A stretch of DNA of 14,109 nt from JALUUH01 sp964636675 (GTDB lineage Bacteria > Pseudomonadota > Gammaproteobacteria > S012-40), in contig CAZWUO010000080.1 of assembly GCA_964636675.1 (NCBI GenBank), forward strand, positions 1-14,109, written 5' to 3'. The translations under genes were made by a program, and so were the position numbers. The notes under the pieces were generated by a model, which saw only the letters and a list, made by a program, of their open reading frames with translations, had not been told where the DNA came from and made no database searches. The number at the start of each line of letters is the position of its first letter. Within the stretch, counting starts at the first letter, position 1. This document shows positions 7,447 through 14,109 of this stretch, in pieces.

Positions 7447-7484
7447 ATAGCCAGAATTCCCAGTTAACCGGAAATCCTGGCTAT
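7447..7484 (-). terminator. Stem-loop between the lipoprotein gene and btuF
   Basis: ATAGCCAG at 7447-7454 pairs perfectly with CTGGCTAT at 7477-7484, and inner bases (ATTCC with GGAAAT) can extend the stem. On the minus strand it is followed by CTCTTTAAAA, a poor U-tract. It lies in the 5' leader of btuF, about 15 bases from its ATG. It could be a leaky terminator that lowers btuF relative to the receptor, or an mRNA-stabilising hairpin. Confidence 0.5.
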
Positions 7485-7489
7485 ATTCA

Positions 7490-8692
7490 TTAATTTCCTG
7501 TCGTTGAAATGAACTCAATATCAACAGGTTTCAAGTCGGTGTCAATCAAGGCTTTAAACACTGAATTATTGACGGTATCAATGATGGTAATACCGGATTC
7601 ATTTCGATTGGTTATCCACAAATTACCCAGAGGACCGATTTCAATATCACTGACATCCGCATTTTCCAGTAAAGCCGTTGCATCAACTGCCCCGGTTGTT
7701 GGGTTAAAACTGTAAACTGCGGTATCTTGCCACGCACTATAACCGACAAAATAACCGCGAGTACTGCTTAAAATAGCAATATTAGTCGTCTGTCCGTAGG
7801 TTTCACCGTCATCTACGATAATTTCCGTGGAGTAATCTGCCAAATCTATTTTTTCAATACCGCCGGCATAATCAGGAGGCGTTACAGGATCAGTCCAAGT
7901 CTTTTCATATGAACCAACACCTGCAACATACAAGGTATTATTCGCTGAGAGATACTCCATCTTCGAGGGATTTTTGCCTTTTAACTGGATGCCCAATGGT
8001 GTAGCACTGTCAGTATTCGTCGCAATTTCAGCATGACTGTTTTCAGTATCAAAAACTGCGATGTAAGCAATACCGGGGGTCCATGCAGCATCCAGATTCT
8101 GCATAAGTACATACAGTTTATTGTCTATCAATAGCGCATCAGCCGCTTCAGGCGTTGTATCAGATTCACCGGCAGTGTAGCTGCTCAAGTCTATTTCCCC
8201 AATAACAAAATTTTCCGCCTCAGTACTCGCCACGGAAGGATCGACTATCCAAATGCTCGACTGGCCATAACGAATAAGGTAAGCAGTATTTTCACTTTTA
8301 ACAACTAACTTATACGGGTTACTTTTTTCCTCGCCTTCACCATTCGCCGAAAATTGCCATATAACATCTTCCGCTTCCGGTGAGTCAATATGCAATTTTG
8401 TAATGTTATCCTGCTTGAATCGACCTACGCGATAAAAATTTTCACCATACGTCGATATTACAGTATCAGTTTCGCCGGCATAATTTTTATTATCCGCGCT
8501 ATAATCTTCCAAAGAAACAATACTGATATCACCGGAACTATTATCTGCGGATGCTGTACTGATCACCGCATAATGTATGGATGGTGTAACCGCATTGCCA
8601 TCCTCATCAAAACAGCCAACTAATAAACTAGCTATGCTAACTAGAGCAAGCCCTCTGACGAATATGTTTTTCTTAAAATACGAAACTTGCAT
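7490..8692 (-). CDS. Beta-propeller lipoprotein in the B12 locus, BtuG-like candidate
   Basis: Outer-membrane lipoprotein of 400 residues. I chose the ATG at 8692 because AGGAGAG lies 5 bases upstream and the product then opens with a classic lipoprotein signal (KK, hydrophobic core, lipobox LLVGC, Cys27). The residue after Cys is Phe, not Asp, so Lol sorting to the outer membrane is expected. The mature part is rich in Asp, Glu, Ser and Thr and shows repeated blade-like strands: SIWIVDPS (146-153), KLYVLMQ (192-198), TLYVAGVG (253-260), GYFVGYS (313-319), NLWITNRNESGITIIDT (357-373). This resembles a YncE-like beta-propeller. It sits 25 bases after the receptor gene under the cobalamin riboswitch. 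By position and build it recalls BtuG of Bacteroides; function is inferred and no sequence match is claimed. Confidence 0.72.
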   Translation of the reverse strand: MQVSYFKKNIFVRGLALVSIASLLVGCFDEDGNAVTPSIHYAVISTASADNSSGDISIVSLEDYSADNKNYAGETDTVISTYGENFYRVGRFKQDNITKLHIDSPEAEDVIWQFSANGEGEEKSNPYKLVVKSENTAYLIRYGQSSIWIVDPSVASTEAENFVIGEIDLSSYTAGESDTTPEAADALLIDNKLYVLMQNLDAAWTPGIAYIAVFDTENSHAEIATNTDSATPLGIQLKGKNPSKMEYLSANNTLYVAGVGSYEKTWTDPVTPPDYAGGIEKIDLADYSTEIIVDDGETYGQTTNIAILSSTRGYFVGYSAWQDTAVYSFNPTTGAVDATALLENADVSDIEIGPLGNLWITNRNESGITIIDTVNNSVFKALIDTDLKPVDIEFISTTGN

Positions 8693-8717
8693 AAACTCTC
8701 CTAATAATATTAATGCG

Positions 8718-10712
8718 TCAGTCAAACGTAAACATTGTTGATAAAAAAAAGGATAAACCCGGAGACACTTGGGAAAAATAGTCTTTATTTCTATGATTGA
8801 ATATATTCTTCAGGGTCAAACTGAGTTGCAACTTTTTTGCTTGAAACTTGATACCTGAATTAAAAATTGAACGAACTTTTCCATACAACCGTTGCTCACT
8901 ATCGAAATAGTAAGCAGATTCCCAAATATGCTCGAGAAAGATATAAATATTATTTTCATTCCAAGCGACGCGTGAAGCTTGCGACCACAGCGGTCGCCCA
9001 CTAAGTAATTTTGTCTTATTCGGATCACTCCGATTTAAAGGACGCTGAAAAGTTGTGTTAGAGGTCAATTCAATTGAATAGTCCACCTCAACCAATAAGT
9101 TATTTTCAATCCCGGTAATCACTGATTTATTGTTATTCAGTGGTTTTCCAACACCTCTCGCATCAAAGGAATAGACTATTTCGTTATTTATGATCGAATG
9201 AAATAGACTCGAATTCCATTGAAGCTTCGTAAAAAAAATTGAATTCGGATATTTTAAAAACTCGAAGCCTAGATCAAAATTATTACCTTGCTCGGGTTCA
9301 AGGTTTTTGTTTGAACCAATAAATCCTTGGGTACCAAATAGCTCTACATAATTGGGCAAACGATAATATTGACCTGCATTAAATTTTAAATCCATCTGCG
9401 AATTTAGCTGGTAGCGAACGCCAATTTGTGGCGTAACCGTATAATATTGTTTGTTTGATGAATCGCTTTCCGTTAATGTATTACCATCAAACCTATCTGC
9501 CGAGAAAAAAAAACGCCCCACGGGGGATACGATCAACCGCTTGGCGTAAAAATAGAAACTGCCTTGCATGGCATTAGATAGTGAAATTCGTCGGTTTGAG
9601 CGTTGACTTTCAGGTGTGAAAACATCATCAATCGATAAATCTTCATAACGAAAACCACTGCTGTTTACCCACTGATAGTTTTGTCCTGAATACTTTATAT
9701 AGATTTTATTTGACCAGGACTGTATTAACTGTTCAATAAGTACTTTGTCTAAGCCAATTTGAGACTCACTATCATCAAAAATTATTTTTTTTTCACCGAT
9801 TTTTGAACTCATATTCAGAGAAAAATTATTCCAGCCAATGGCGCTATTGATATAATTCACCGTCAGATGAATATTATCGTAACCCAAAGATGCACGTGTT
9901 TTTTCACTATTATTCGTAGAAGGGATATTTTTATCTTTACTAAATAATTCAAGCTGATATTTGACTGAAGCCATATGATCAAACTTATATTTTGCGTTTG
10001 CTAGCGCATTGTATTGATCGAGCTGGTTGTTATTTCTATCCTGTTTTTCGTCGTCATACGGATTATTGGGCGTGCTATTTTCGTTAACAAAGGGGAAATT
10101 ATTTTTTGATTCGAGATATCCACCCGAAAAAACAAAATCCCATTTTTTGTACTGAGCCATTTGACTAACATCTACACTCAGTGTCTCAAACGAACCAGCA
10201 CCAATCGCTACGTGCCCAGTCTTCGATTTTTTTGCACGATGAGTAATAATGTTAATCACACCACCATTCGATGCCTCACTGAATTCAACGGGGATAATAT
10301 CTTTATAAATTTCGATGCGAGCAACTTGGTTTAAAGGAATCTGGCTCAAGTCAACGCTCCCACCAGAAGCGTTATTGACTAACATGCCATCCACATACAC
10401 CATCACCTGATCCGATGATTTCCCTCGGATTGACACCGATGAATAACTTCCCAGACCGCCTAAACGTCTGATTTTAACACCCGAGTTATTTTCGATAATT
10501 TCCCCAAGATCCAGTTGCGAATCGCGCTTTTTTGACACGTCGATAATCTGCACAAAGGTAGAATTAGTCGTTTGATCAACATCTCCCGTTTCAAATGGCA
10601 CATATTCTGTTCCGTTATTAATTTCAATAATCAACGGCGCACTGAAAACACTGGGTTGGAATAAACTACCCAGAACAAAAAAAACGGCTTTGGAGGATTG
10701 AAAAATTCGCAC
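8718..10712 (-). CDS. btuB: TonB-dependent outer-membrane receptor, probably for cobalamin
   Basis: Outer-membrane beta-barrel with N-terminal plug, about 664 residues (E. coli BtuB is 614 with its signal). A signal peptide ends near FSA/PL. The plug shows SVSIRGKSSDQVMVYVDG, then SQIPLNQVARIEIYKD and SNGGVINIITH, all standard TonB-receptor blocks. The C-terminus LSTMFTFD has the alternating aromatic end of a barrel strand. I prefer the GTG at 10712, giving MRIFQSSKAVFF; TTG at 10718 would add only two residues, and neither has a strong ribosome-binding site. No canonical TonB box of the ETxxVxA kind is visible. The cobalamin riboswitch upstream and btuF downstream make B12 or another corrinoid the likely ligand. 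btuB is used as a functional symbol; barrel similarity to E. coli BtuB was not tested. Confidence 0.85.
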   Translation of the reverse strand: MRIFQSSKAVFFVLGSLFQPSVFSAPLIIEINNGTEYVPFETGDVDQTTNSTFVQIIDVSKKRDSQLDLGEIIENNSGVKIRRLGGLGSYSSVSIRGKSSDQVMVYVDGMLVNNASGGSVDLSQIPLNQVARIEIYKDIIPVEFSEASNGGVINIITHRAKKSKTGHVAIGAGSFETLSVDVSQMAQYKKWDFVFSGGYLESKNNFPFVNENSTPNNPYDDEKQDRNNNQLDQYNALANAKYKFDHMASVKYQLELFSKDKNIPSTNNSEKTRASLGYDNIHLTVNYINSAIGWNNFSLNMSSKIGEKKIIFDDSESQIGLDKVLIEQLIQSWSNKIYIKYSGQNYQWVNSSGFRYEDLSIDDVFTPESQRSNRRISLSNAMQGSFYFYAKRLIVSPVGRFFFSADRFDGNTLTESDSSNKQYYTVTPQIGVRYQLNSQMDLKFNAGQYYRLPNYVELFGTQGFIGSNKNLEPEQGNNFDLGFEFLKYPNSIFFTKLQWNSSLFHSIINNEIVYSFDARGVGKPLNNNKSVITGIENNLLVEVDYSIELTSNTTFQRPLNRSDPNKTKLLSGRPLWSQASRVAWNENNIYIFLEHIWESAYYFDSEQRLYGKVRSIFNSGIKFQAKKLQLSLTLKNIFNHRNKDYFSQVSPGLSFFLSTMFTFD

Positions 10713-10744
10713 GCACAACTCGAAAAAATAATGGAAGTGCAGTG

Positions 10745-10776
10745 GAGAAAAGAAATAATAGGCAACATGCTATTAT
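10745..10776 (-). terminator. Candidate riboswitch expression platform (intrinsic terminator)
   Basis: On the minus strand ATAATAG (10776-10770) pairs perfectly with CTATTAT (10761-10755); inner GCA/TGC can extend it with one bulge. A U-rich run TTCTTTTC follows directly. It lies between the cobalamin aptamer and the receptor start, where a ligand-controlled terminator would be expected. The stem is AT-rich, so strength is uncertain. Confidence 0.5.
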
Positions 10777-10814
10777 CCAGTATCGCCCACCGCAATACGT
10801 TTATAATTAACTAG

Positions 10815-11012
10815 GCGGGCCGGTCTCCGGACTCATGAGTTGAATTGATCAATAGAAAATCAATTCAGATTTTACGCCTTCCCGTTTTCACAGTGGCCAT
10901 GTAAAACCTTACTCAATTACCGTTGCGGGGGCAGTGCTGGAATCGTATTAACTCACCAGCTTCCCGTTTAACTCTCGTATTGTCGATATAAAACTAAAGA
11001 GAGAACCTGCTC
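10815..11012 (-). promoter_or_regulatory. Cobalamin riboswitch (aptamer)
   Basis: On the minus strand the conserved order of the cobalamin riboswitch is clear. AGGTTCTC near 11001-11008 pairs with GAGAGTTAAAC. GGGAAGCTGGTG follows, then CTGCCCCCGCAACGGTAA (10934-10917), then the B12 box GCCACTGT (10897-10890), GGGAAGGC, and the closing GAGTCCGGAGACCGGC (10834-10819). These match the consensus nearly base for base. It precedes the TonB-dependent receptor by about 100 bases and should switch off receptor, lipoprotein and btuF when adenosylcobalamin or another corrinoid is plentiful. The exact outer limits of P1 are approximate. Confidence 0.97.
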
Positions 11013-11070
11013 TAGATATAATGAGGAATGAGGCCCTGGGAGCTTGCCCCCGAAGCTTGTCAATCCTTAT

Positions 11071-11095
11071 ACAATTTAATCAATGACTAAATTGT
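11071..11095. repeat. Inverted repeat with 8-bp arms
   Basis: ACAATTTA (11071-11078) and TAAATTGT (11088-11095) are perfect reverse complements, 9 bases apart. The site lies upstream of the riboswitch on the minus strand, so it could be an operator for that transcript. AT-rich arms make chance possible. Confidence 0.45.
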
Positions 11096-11338
11096 GGGCG
11101 TAGCCTAACTAAACTTTCAGATAGAGTCAAGATTGAAAATATTTAAATCCACTTCGCTGTTATGGGTGGTGATTCTAAGCACGTGATAAAAATGAAAACC
11201 AAAGACCAGCCTGCATAATAAGTATTTTTCAAAAAACATACCTAACAAAATCAATTGTATACATCATAAGCTGAGCTCCCAAAATCGGTTCTACACTGAA
11301 TAATGATAACGACGACGGGTTATTAGATAATACTTCTA

Positions 11339-11367
11339 TTGACCTTAAGACGATCATGTCTTAAAAC
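11339..11367 (+). promoter_or_regulatory. Candidate sigma-70 promoter with embedded palindrome
   Basis: TTGACC (11339-11344) and TAAAAC (11362-11367) are 17 bases apart and match the -35 and -10 hexamers at 5/6 and 4/6. The spacer carries a perfect palindrome, TTAAGAC (11345-11351) and GTCTTAA (11358-11364) with 6 bases between. It is about 50 bases upstream of the peroxidase ATG. A regulator bound here would block or reposition RNA polymerase. Confidence 0.42.
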
Positions 11368-11415
11368 AAAGATAGCCACACACTGTTTATTGCAAAAGGA
11401 GAAATTGAGAACATT

Positions 11416-12456
11416 ATGAAAACATTCATTAACATTATTTTAATCGGTATACTTTTGACGACCATAAGCTCACCATTGTTAGCGTTTGAAGCACTACCAG
11501 CAACACCGAAAATACCTGCTGATAATCCAATGACGGCCGCAAAAATTGAATTGGGTAAGCAACTCTTTTTTGACCCTAGGCTTTCCATCGATGGCACCAT
11601 CTCGTGTAACTCCTGCCATAATGTGATGGCAGGTGGTACCGATAATCGTGCAGTTTCAGTCGGTGTCGGTGGCCAAAAAGGTGGGCGTTCAGCGCCAACT
11701 GTCTGGAACGCAGCATTTTTATCCTCGCAATTTTGGGATGGACGTGCCGCTACGCTGGAAGATCAAGCCAAAGGCCCCATACTTGCTGGAGTAGAAATGG
11801 GTATGCCCTCTGAGGCTGCCGTGATAAAACGCATCAAGCGCATTCCGGGTTATGTGCATGCATTTACGACAGTATTTGGAAAGTCAGATCCTGTCACCTA
11901 TGACAACATCGCAAAAGCAATCGCCACTTATGAACGCACCTTGATTACGCTTAACAGCCCATTTGATCGTTACCTACGCGGAGAAAAAACCGCATTATCG
12001 GATGCTGCCATTCGCGGCATGAATACGGTTGAAAGTGTGGGTTGCACGTCTTGTCACACCGGAGCAAATTTTTCTGGCCCATCATCACTGCCCGTAGGAG
12101 AAATCTTTTTGCAAAAATTTCCTACGTTTGACAATAACAACTATGTCGCTAAATATGATTTAAAATCAGACAAGGGTCGGTATAATGTCACACAGCAGAA
12201 AGGCGATAAACATATGTGGCGAGTACCCACTTGGCGTAACGTGGCATTGACTGCGCCTTATTTTCACAATGGTTCGGTGGAGACATTAGACGAGGCGGTG
12301 CGCGTCATGGCGAAGACCCAGCTCGATAAGAATCTTACGACGCAACAAGTCAGCGATATCGTCGCATTTCTAAACAGTTTAACCGGACAATTTCCGCAGC
12401 AAACAATGCCCCAACTGCCTAACTATAATAATGCGAGTATCGTTGATATTCGATAA
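11416..12456 (+). CDS. Periplasmic di-haem cytochrome c peroxidase
   Basis: Periplasmic enzyme that reduces hydrogen peroxide to water using electrons from small c-type cytochromes or cupredoxins. The 346-residue precursor starts with a signal peptide (cut near LLAFEA). Two haem c sites are present: CNSCH (64-68), the N-terminal peroxidatic haem, and CTSCH (210-214), the C-terminal electron-transfer haem. GGRSAPTVWNAAF (89-101), FWDGRA (107-112) and YFHNGSVETLDEAV (282-295) are family blocks; Met298 in VMA..QL is the likely distal ligand of the high-potential haem, which favours a peroxidase over MauG (Tyr there). A purine-rich AGGAGA lies 13 bases and GAGA 5 bases before the ATG. It is transcribed alone and ends in a strong hairpin. 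Confidence 0.92.
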   Translation: MKTFINIILIGILLTTISSPLLAFEALPATPKIPADNPMTAAKIELGKQLFFDPRLSIDGTISCNSCHNVMAGGTDNRAVSVGVGGQKGGRSAPTVWNAAFLSSQFWDGRAATLEDQAKGPILAGVEMGMPSEAAVIKRIKRIPGYVHAFTTVFGKSDPVTYDNIAKAIATYERTLITLNSPFDRYLRGEKTALSDAAIRGMNTVESVGCTSCHTGANFSGPSSLPVGEIFLQKFPTFDNNNYVAKYDLKSDKGRYNVTQQKGDKHMWRVPTWRNVALTAPYFHNGSVETLDEAVRVMAKTQLDKNLTTQQVSDIVAFLNSLTGQFPQQTMPQLPNYNNASIVDIR

Positions 12457-12472
12457 TGAAAATTTGCTTGCA

Positions 12473-12497
12473 AAAGGCGACACTTACTGTCGCCTTT
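12473..12497 (+). terminator. Intrinsic terminator after the peroxidase gene
   Basis: AAAGGCGACA (12473-12482) pairs perfectly with TGTCGCCTTT (12488-12497), a 10-bp stem with a CTTAC loop, 17 bases after the stop codon. The stem ends in TTT, with no long U-run after it. Its A-start and T-end symmetry lets it serve the convergent minus-strand operon too. Confidence 0.8.
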
Positions 12498-12533
12498 CGC
12501 TGCGATGGTCAGGGTTATCAAGTAACACACGTA

Positions 12534-13049
12534 CTAACTACCTGAATAGTGCACTCCGCCTTTGTGTTTCTTGCCATCAGCCGTCTTAAACAAAATCATC
12601 AATTGGTGTTTCCCTTTGTGACCTAAGTCATAACCGGCCATCAACCAGTCGCCCATTTTCATGGTCTTTTTGCTTTCTGAGCTACCGTTGGGATGAACCA
12701 CTTTGGTATTCATAAGGATATCGGTAAGTATTGCGCCATCTTTTTCAACCTTGATCTTAAAGTCATGCGTACCGCCCATCTCTTTGCCAGGCTTGGCTTG
12801 CAGCACATGAAAGGTGACCTTATAACCATTAATCGTTTTCTCTTTTAGAAACATTTTGTTTTTCGCTGAGCCATGGTTATCATGGCCATGATCTGAATCA
12901 TGATCGTCATGTTTCATTCCTGATTTATGCTCATCTTTATGCACATCATCATGACCATGTGCATGATCGCCCGAGGCATATAGTGGCCCAGCGACTACCA
13001 ATAAAGCAGAAAAAGTGATGATTGATAAAAATTTTGTTACTCGTTTCAT
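12534..13049 (-). CDS. His-rich periplasmic protein linked to a CusA-type pump
   Basis: Secreted protein of 171 residues with a signal peptide ending near LYA/SG. Residues about 28-60 are packed with His and Asp (HAHGHDD, KHDDHD, DHGHDNHG), a likely soft- or borderline-metal buffer. The C-terminal domain (about 66-171) has several Met and His residues, including MKMGDW and the final HYSGS; it may be a small beta domain of the YtkA/FixH kind, but I do not recognise it firmly. It starts 37 bases after the pump gene, with CGGAG about 8 bases before the ATG, so it is in the same operon. A role as a periplasmic metal scavenger or chaperone feeding the efflux complex is inferred from composition and position. 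Confidence 0.75.
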   Translation of the reverse strand: MKRVTKFLSIITFSALLVVAGPLYASGDHAHGHDDVHKDEHKSGMKHDDHDSDHGHDNHGSAKNKMFLKEKTINGYKVTFHVLQAKPGKEMGGTHDFKIKVEKDGAILTDILMNTKVVHPNGSSESKKTMKMGDWLMAGYDLGHKGKHQLMILFKTADGKKHKGGVHYSGS

Positions 13050-13086
13050 TATGTTACTCCGTGATTAAAAAACAGCGGTTAAAAAG

Positions 13087-14109
13087 TTACGACTCTTGTT
13101 GTTTATATTTCTCCTGCATCTGCAATATCACCCCGTAAATCACTGGCAATACCAATAAACAAAGAAACGTGACCGTTACCATACCACCCACCATGGGTGC
13201 GGCGATACGTTGCATGACCTCGGATCCTGTACCGGTGCCCCACATAATCGGTAATAGCCCAGCAATAATCGCGGTAGCCGTCATCGCAATGGGACGCACA
13301 CGTTCAGAGGTACCATGATGCACGGCGGCCATAATTTCTGCCCCCGTTAAACACCCGCCTTTTTTTCTACGGCGTCGAGCAATTTCTTGATCGATAAAAG
13401 TCAGTACCAAAACTCCGATCTCCGCTGCCACCCCTGCCAGAGCGATAAAACCCACAACCACGGCCACCGAAATATTGAAACCCAATAGATAGATCAACCA
13501 AAATCCACCGATCAGTCCAAAAGGAATCGACAGCATCACCACCAAGGGTTCGGTGATGTTGCGAAAATTGAAATAGAGTAGCAAGAAAATAACCAACAAG
13601 GTAGCAGGTACCACAATACGCAATCTTTCGGCCGCGCGTTCCATGTATTCGAACTGGCCCGACCACACCAGGTTATAGCCCGGTGGAATCTTGACCTGAC
13701 TCGCCACCACTTTTTTTGCTTCTGCGACATAACCGCCAATATCGGAAGTTTTGATATCGACATAGACCCAGGCATTGGGTCGAGAGTTTTCGCTCTTAAT
13801 GCCCGGAGGACCACGGCGCAATTGCAGATCCGCCACCAACGACAACGGAATTTGCGCCCCCGTAGGTGTCGGGATCAAAACCCGTTTGAGACTGTCGAGA
13901 TTGTCACGCAATTCCCGCGGGTAGCGCAAATTGATCGGATAACGTTCTAGACCTTCAACCGTATAAGTGACATTCATGCCACCGATGGCCGTTTGAATCA
14001 CATCCTGCACATCTCCAGTGGTTAGGCCGTAGCGTGATGCCTCTTTGCGATCAATATCGAAGTCGAGGTAATAACCACCCGCGGCCTTATCGGCAAACGC
14101 AGAGAGTGT
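13087..14109 (-). CDS. cusA: Heavy-metal RND efflux pump, CusA/CzcA type (partial, 5' end off the window)
   Basis: C-terminal third (340 codons) of a proton-driven inner-membrane pump of usually about 1040 residues that exports Cu/Ag or Zn/Co/Ni from the periplasm. The frame is open to the right edge (TLSAFADKAAGGYYLDFDI), so the gene starts outside the window and the ATG at 14010 is internal. Visible are part of the periplasmic docking/porter region (SRYGLTTGDVQDVIQTAIGG, PTGAQIPLSLVADL), then several membrane helices with the family blocks SIPFGLIGG, GFIALAGVAAEIGVLVL and GTGSEVMQRIAAPMVGG. ADKAAGGYYLDFDIDR and GGMNVTYTVEG resemble CusA more than CzcA, but the metal-selecting methionines and transmembrane acidic residues lie upstream. 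A His-rich protein follows. Confidence 0.88.
   Translation of the reverse strand, partial: TLSAFADKAAGGYYLDFDIDRKEASRYGLTTGDVQDVIQTAIGGMNVTYTVEGLERYPINLRYPRELRDNLDSLKRVLIPTPTGAQIPLSLVADLQLRRGPPGIKSENSRPNAWVYVDIKTSDIGGYVAEAKKVVASQVKIPPGYNLVWSGQFEYMERAAERLRIVVPATLLVIFLLLYFNFRNITEPLVVMLSIPFGLIGGFWLIYLLGFNISVAVVVGFIALAGVAAEIGVLVLTFIDQEIARRRRKKGGCLTGAEIMAAVHHGTSERVRPIAMTATAIIAGLLPIMWGTGTGSEVMQRIAAPMVGGMVTVTFLCLLVLPVIYGVILQMQEKYKQQES

Larger units (their letters stand above)
11013..11415. other. Non-coding divergent region between the B12 unit and the peroxidase gene
   Basis: About 400 bases with no supportable gene on either strand. It should hold the promoters of both flanking units. Seen in it are a short hairpin AGCTT-GCCCCCG-AAGCT (11041-11057), an 8-bp inverted repeat (11071-11095) and a palindrome inside a candidate promoter (11339-11367). 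No convincing promoter for the riboswitch transcript could be fixed by eye. Confidence 0.6.

Noticed and set aside
7490..8725. Lipoprotein start at 8725
   Set aside because: It would overlap the receptor gene and put 11 residues before the signal peptide. ATG 8692 has AGGAGAG at the right distance.
11416..12456. MauG-type enzyme
   Set aside because: No methylamine dehydrogenase genes are nearby, and a Met (298) sits where MauG has the Tyr haem ligand.
13087..14010. A complete short RND protein starting at ATG 14010
   Set aside because: The frame stays open to the window edge with clear CusA sequence before that Met, so this is an internal Met of a partial gene.

Overview
The window looks like a piece of a gammaproteobacterial draft genome, probably an assembled environmental genome. 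The gene families (BtuCDF/BtuB, two-haem cytochrome c peroxidase, CusA-type RND pump, Lol-type lipoprotein) are Gram-negative. The base composition looks AT-rich, more so on the left. The species cannot be named from the sequence.

Region 1 (about 1-4354, + strand) is the end of a surface-sugar operon. It opens with the decayed 3' end of a LegC-type sugar aminotransferase, broken by a stop and a frameshift and not visible as a normal ORF. Four tightly coupled genes follow: a NeuC/LegG-type hydrolysing UDP-sugar 2-epimerase, a PP-loop N-acetyl-sugar amidotransferase (PseA/WbpG type), a HisF-like protein and a HisH-like glutaminase. HisH should release ammonia from glutamine, HisF should channel it, and the amidotransferase should turn an N-acetyl group into an acetamidino group. 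With a LegC/LegG context, the likely product is an acetamidino nonulosonic acid of the legionaminic type.

Region 2 (4355-4786) is a junction. On the minus strand it holds a decayed internal fragment of dapA in which a 9-bp unit has expanded in frame. A 100-N scaffold gap sits inside it, and the 55 bp on each side of the gap are identical, so the gap is probably a contig-overlap artefact.

Region 3 (4787-about 11012) is a vitamin B12 uptake locus. btuC and btuD run on the + strand and converge on a minus-strand unit: cobalamin riboswitch, TonB-dependent receptor, beta-propeller lipoprotein, btuF. The lipoprotein is the most interesting gene here. Its position and build recall BtuG, the B12-capturing propeller lipoprotein of Bacteroides, but in a proteobacterial btu unit.

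Region 4 (11013-14109) has a non-coding stretch with several inverted repeats, a periplasmic di-haem cytochrome c peroxidase with a strong terminator, and on the minus strand a His-rich periplasmic protein just downstream of a partial CusA-type heavy-metal RND pump that runs off the right edge.
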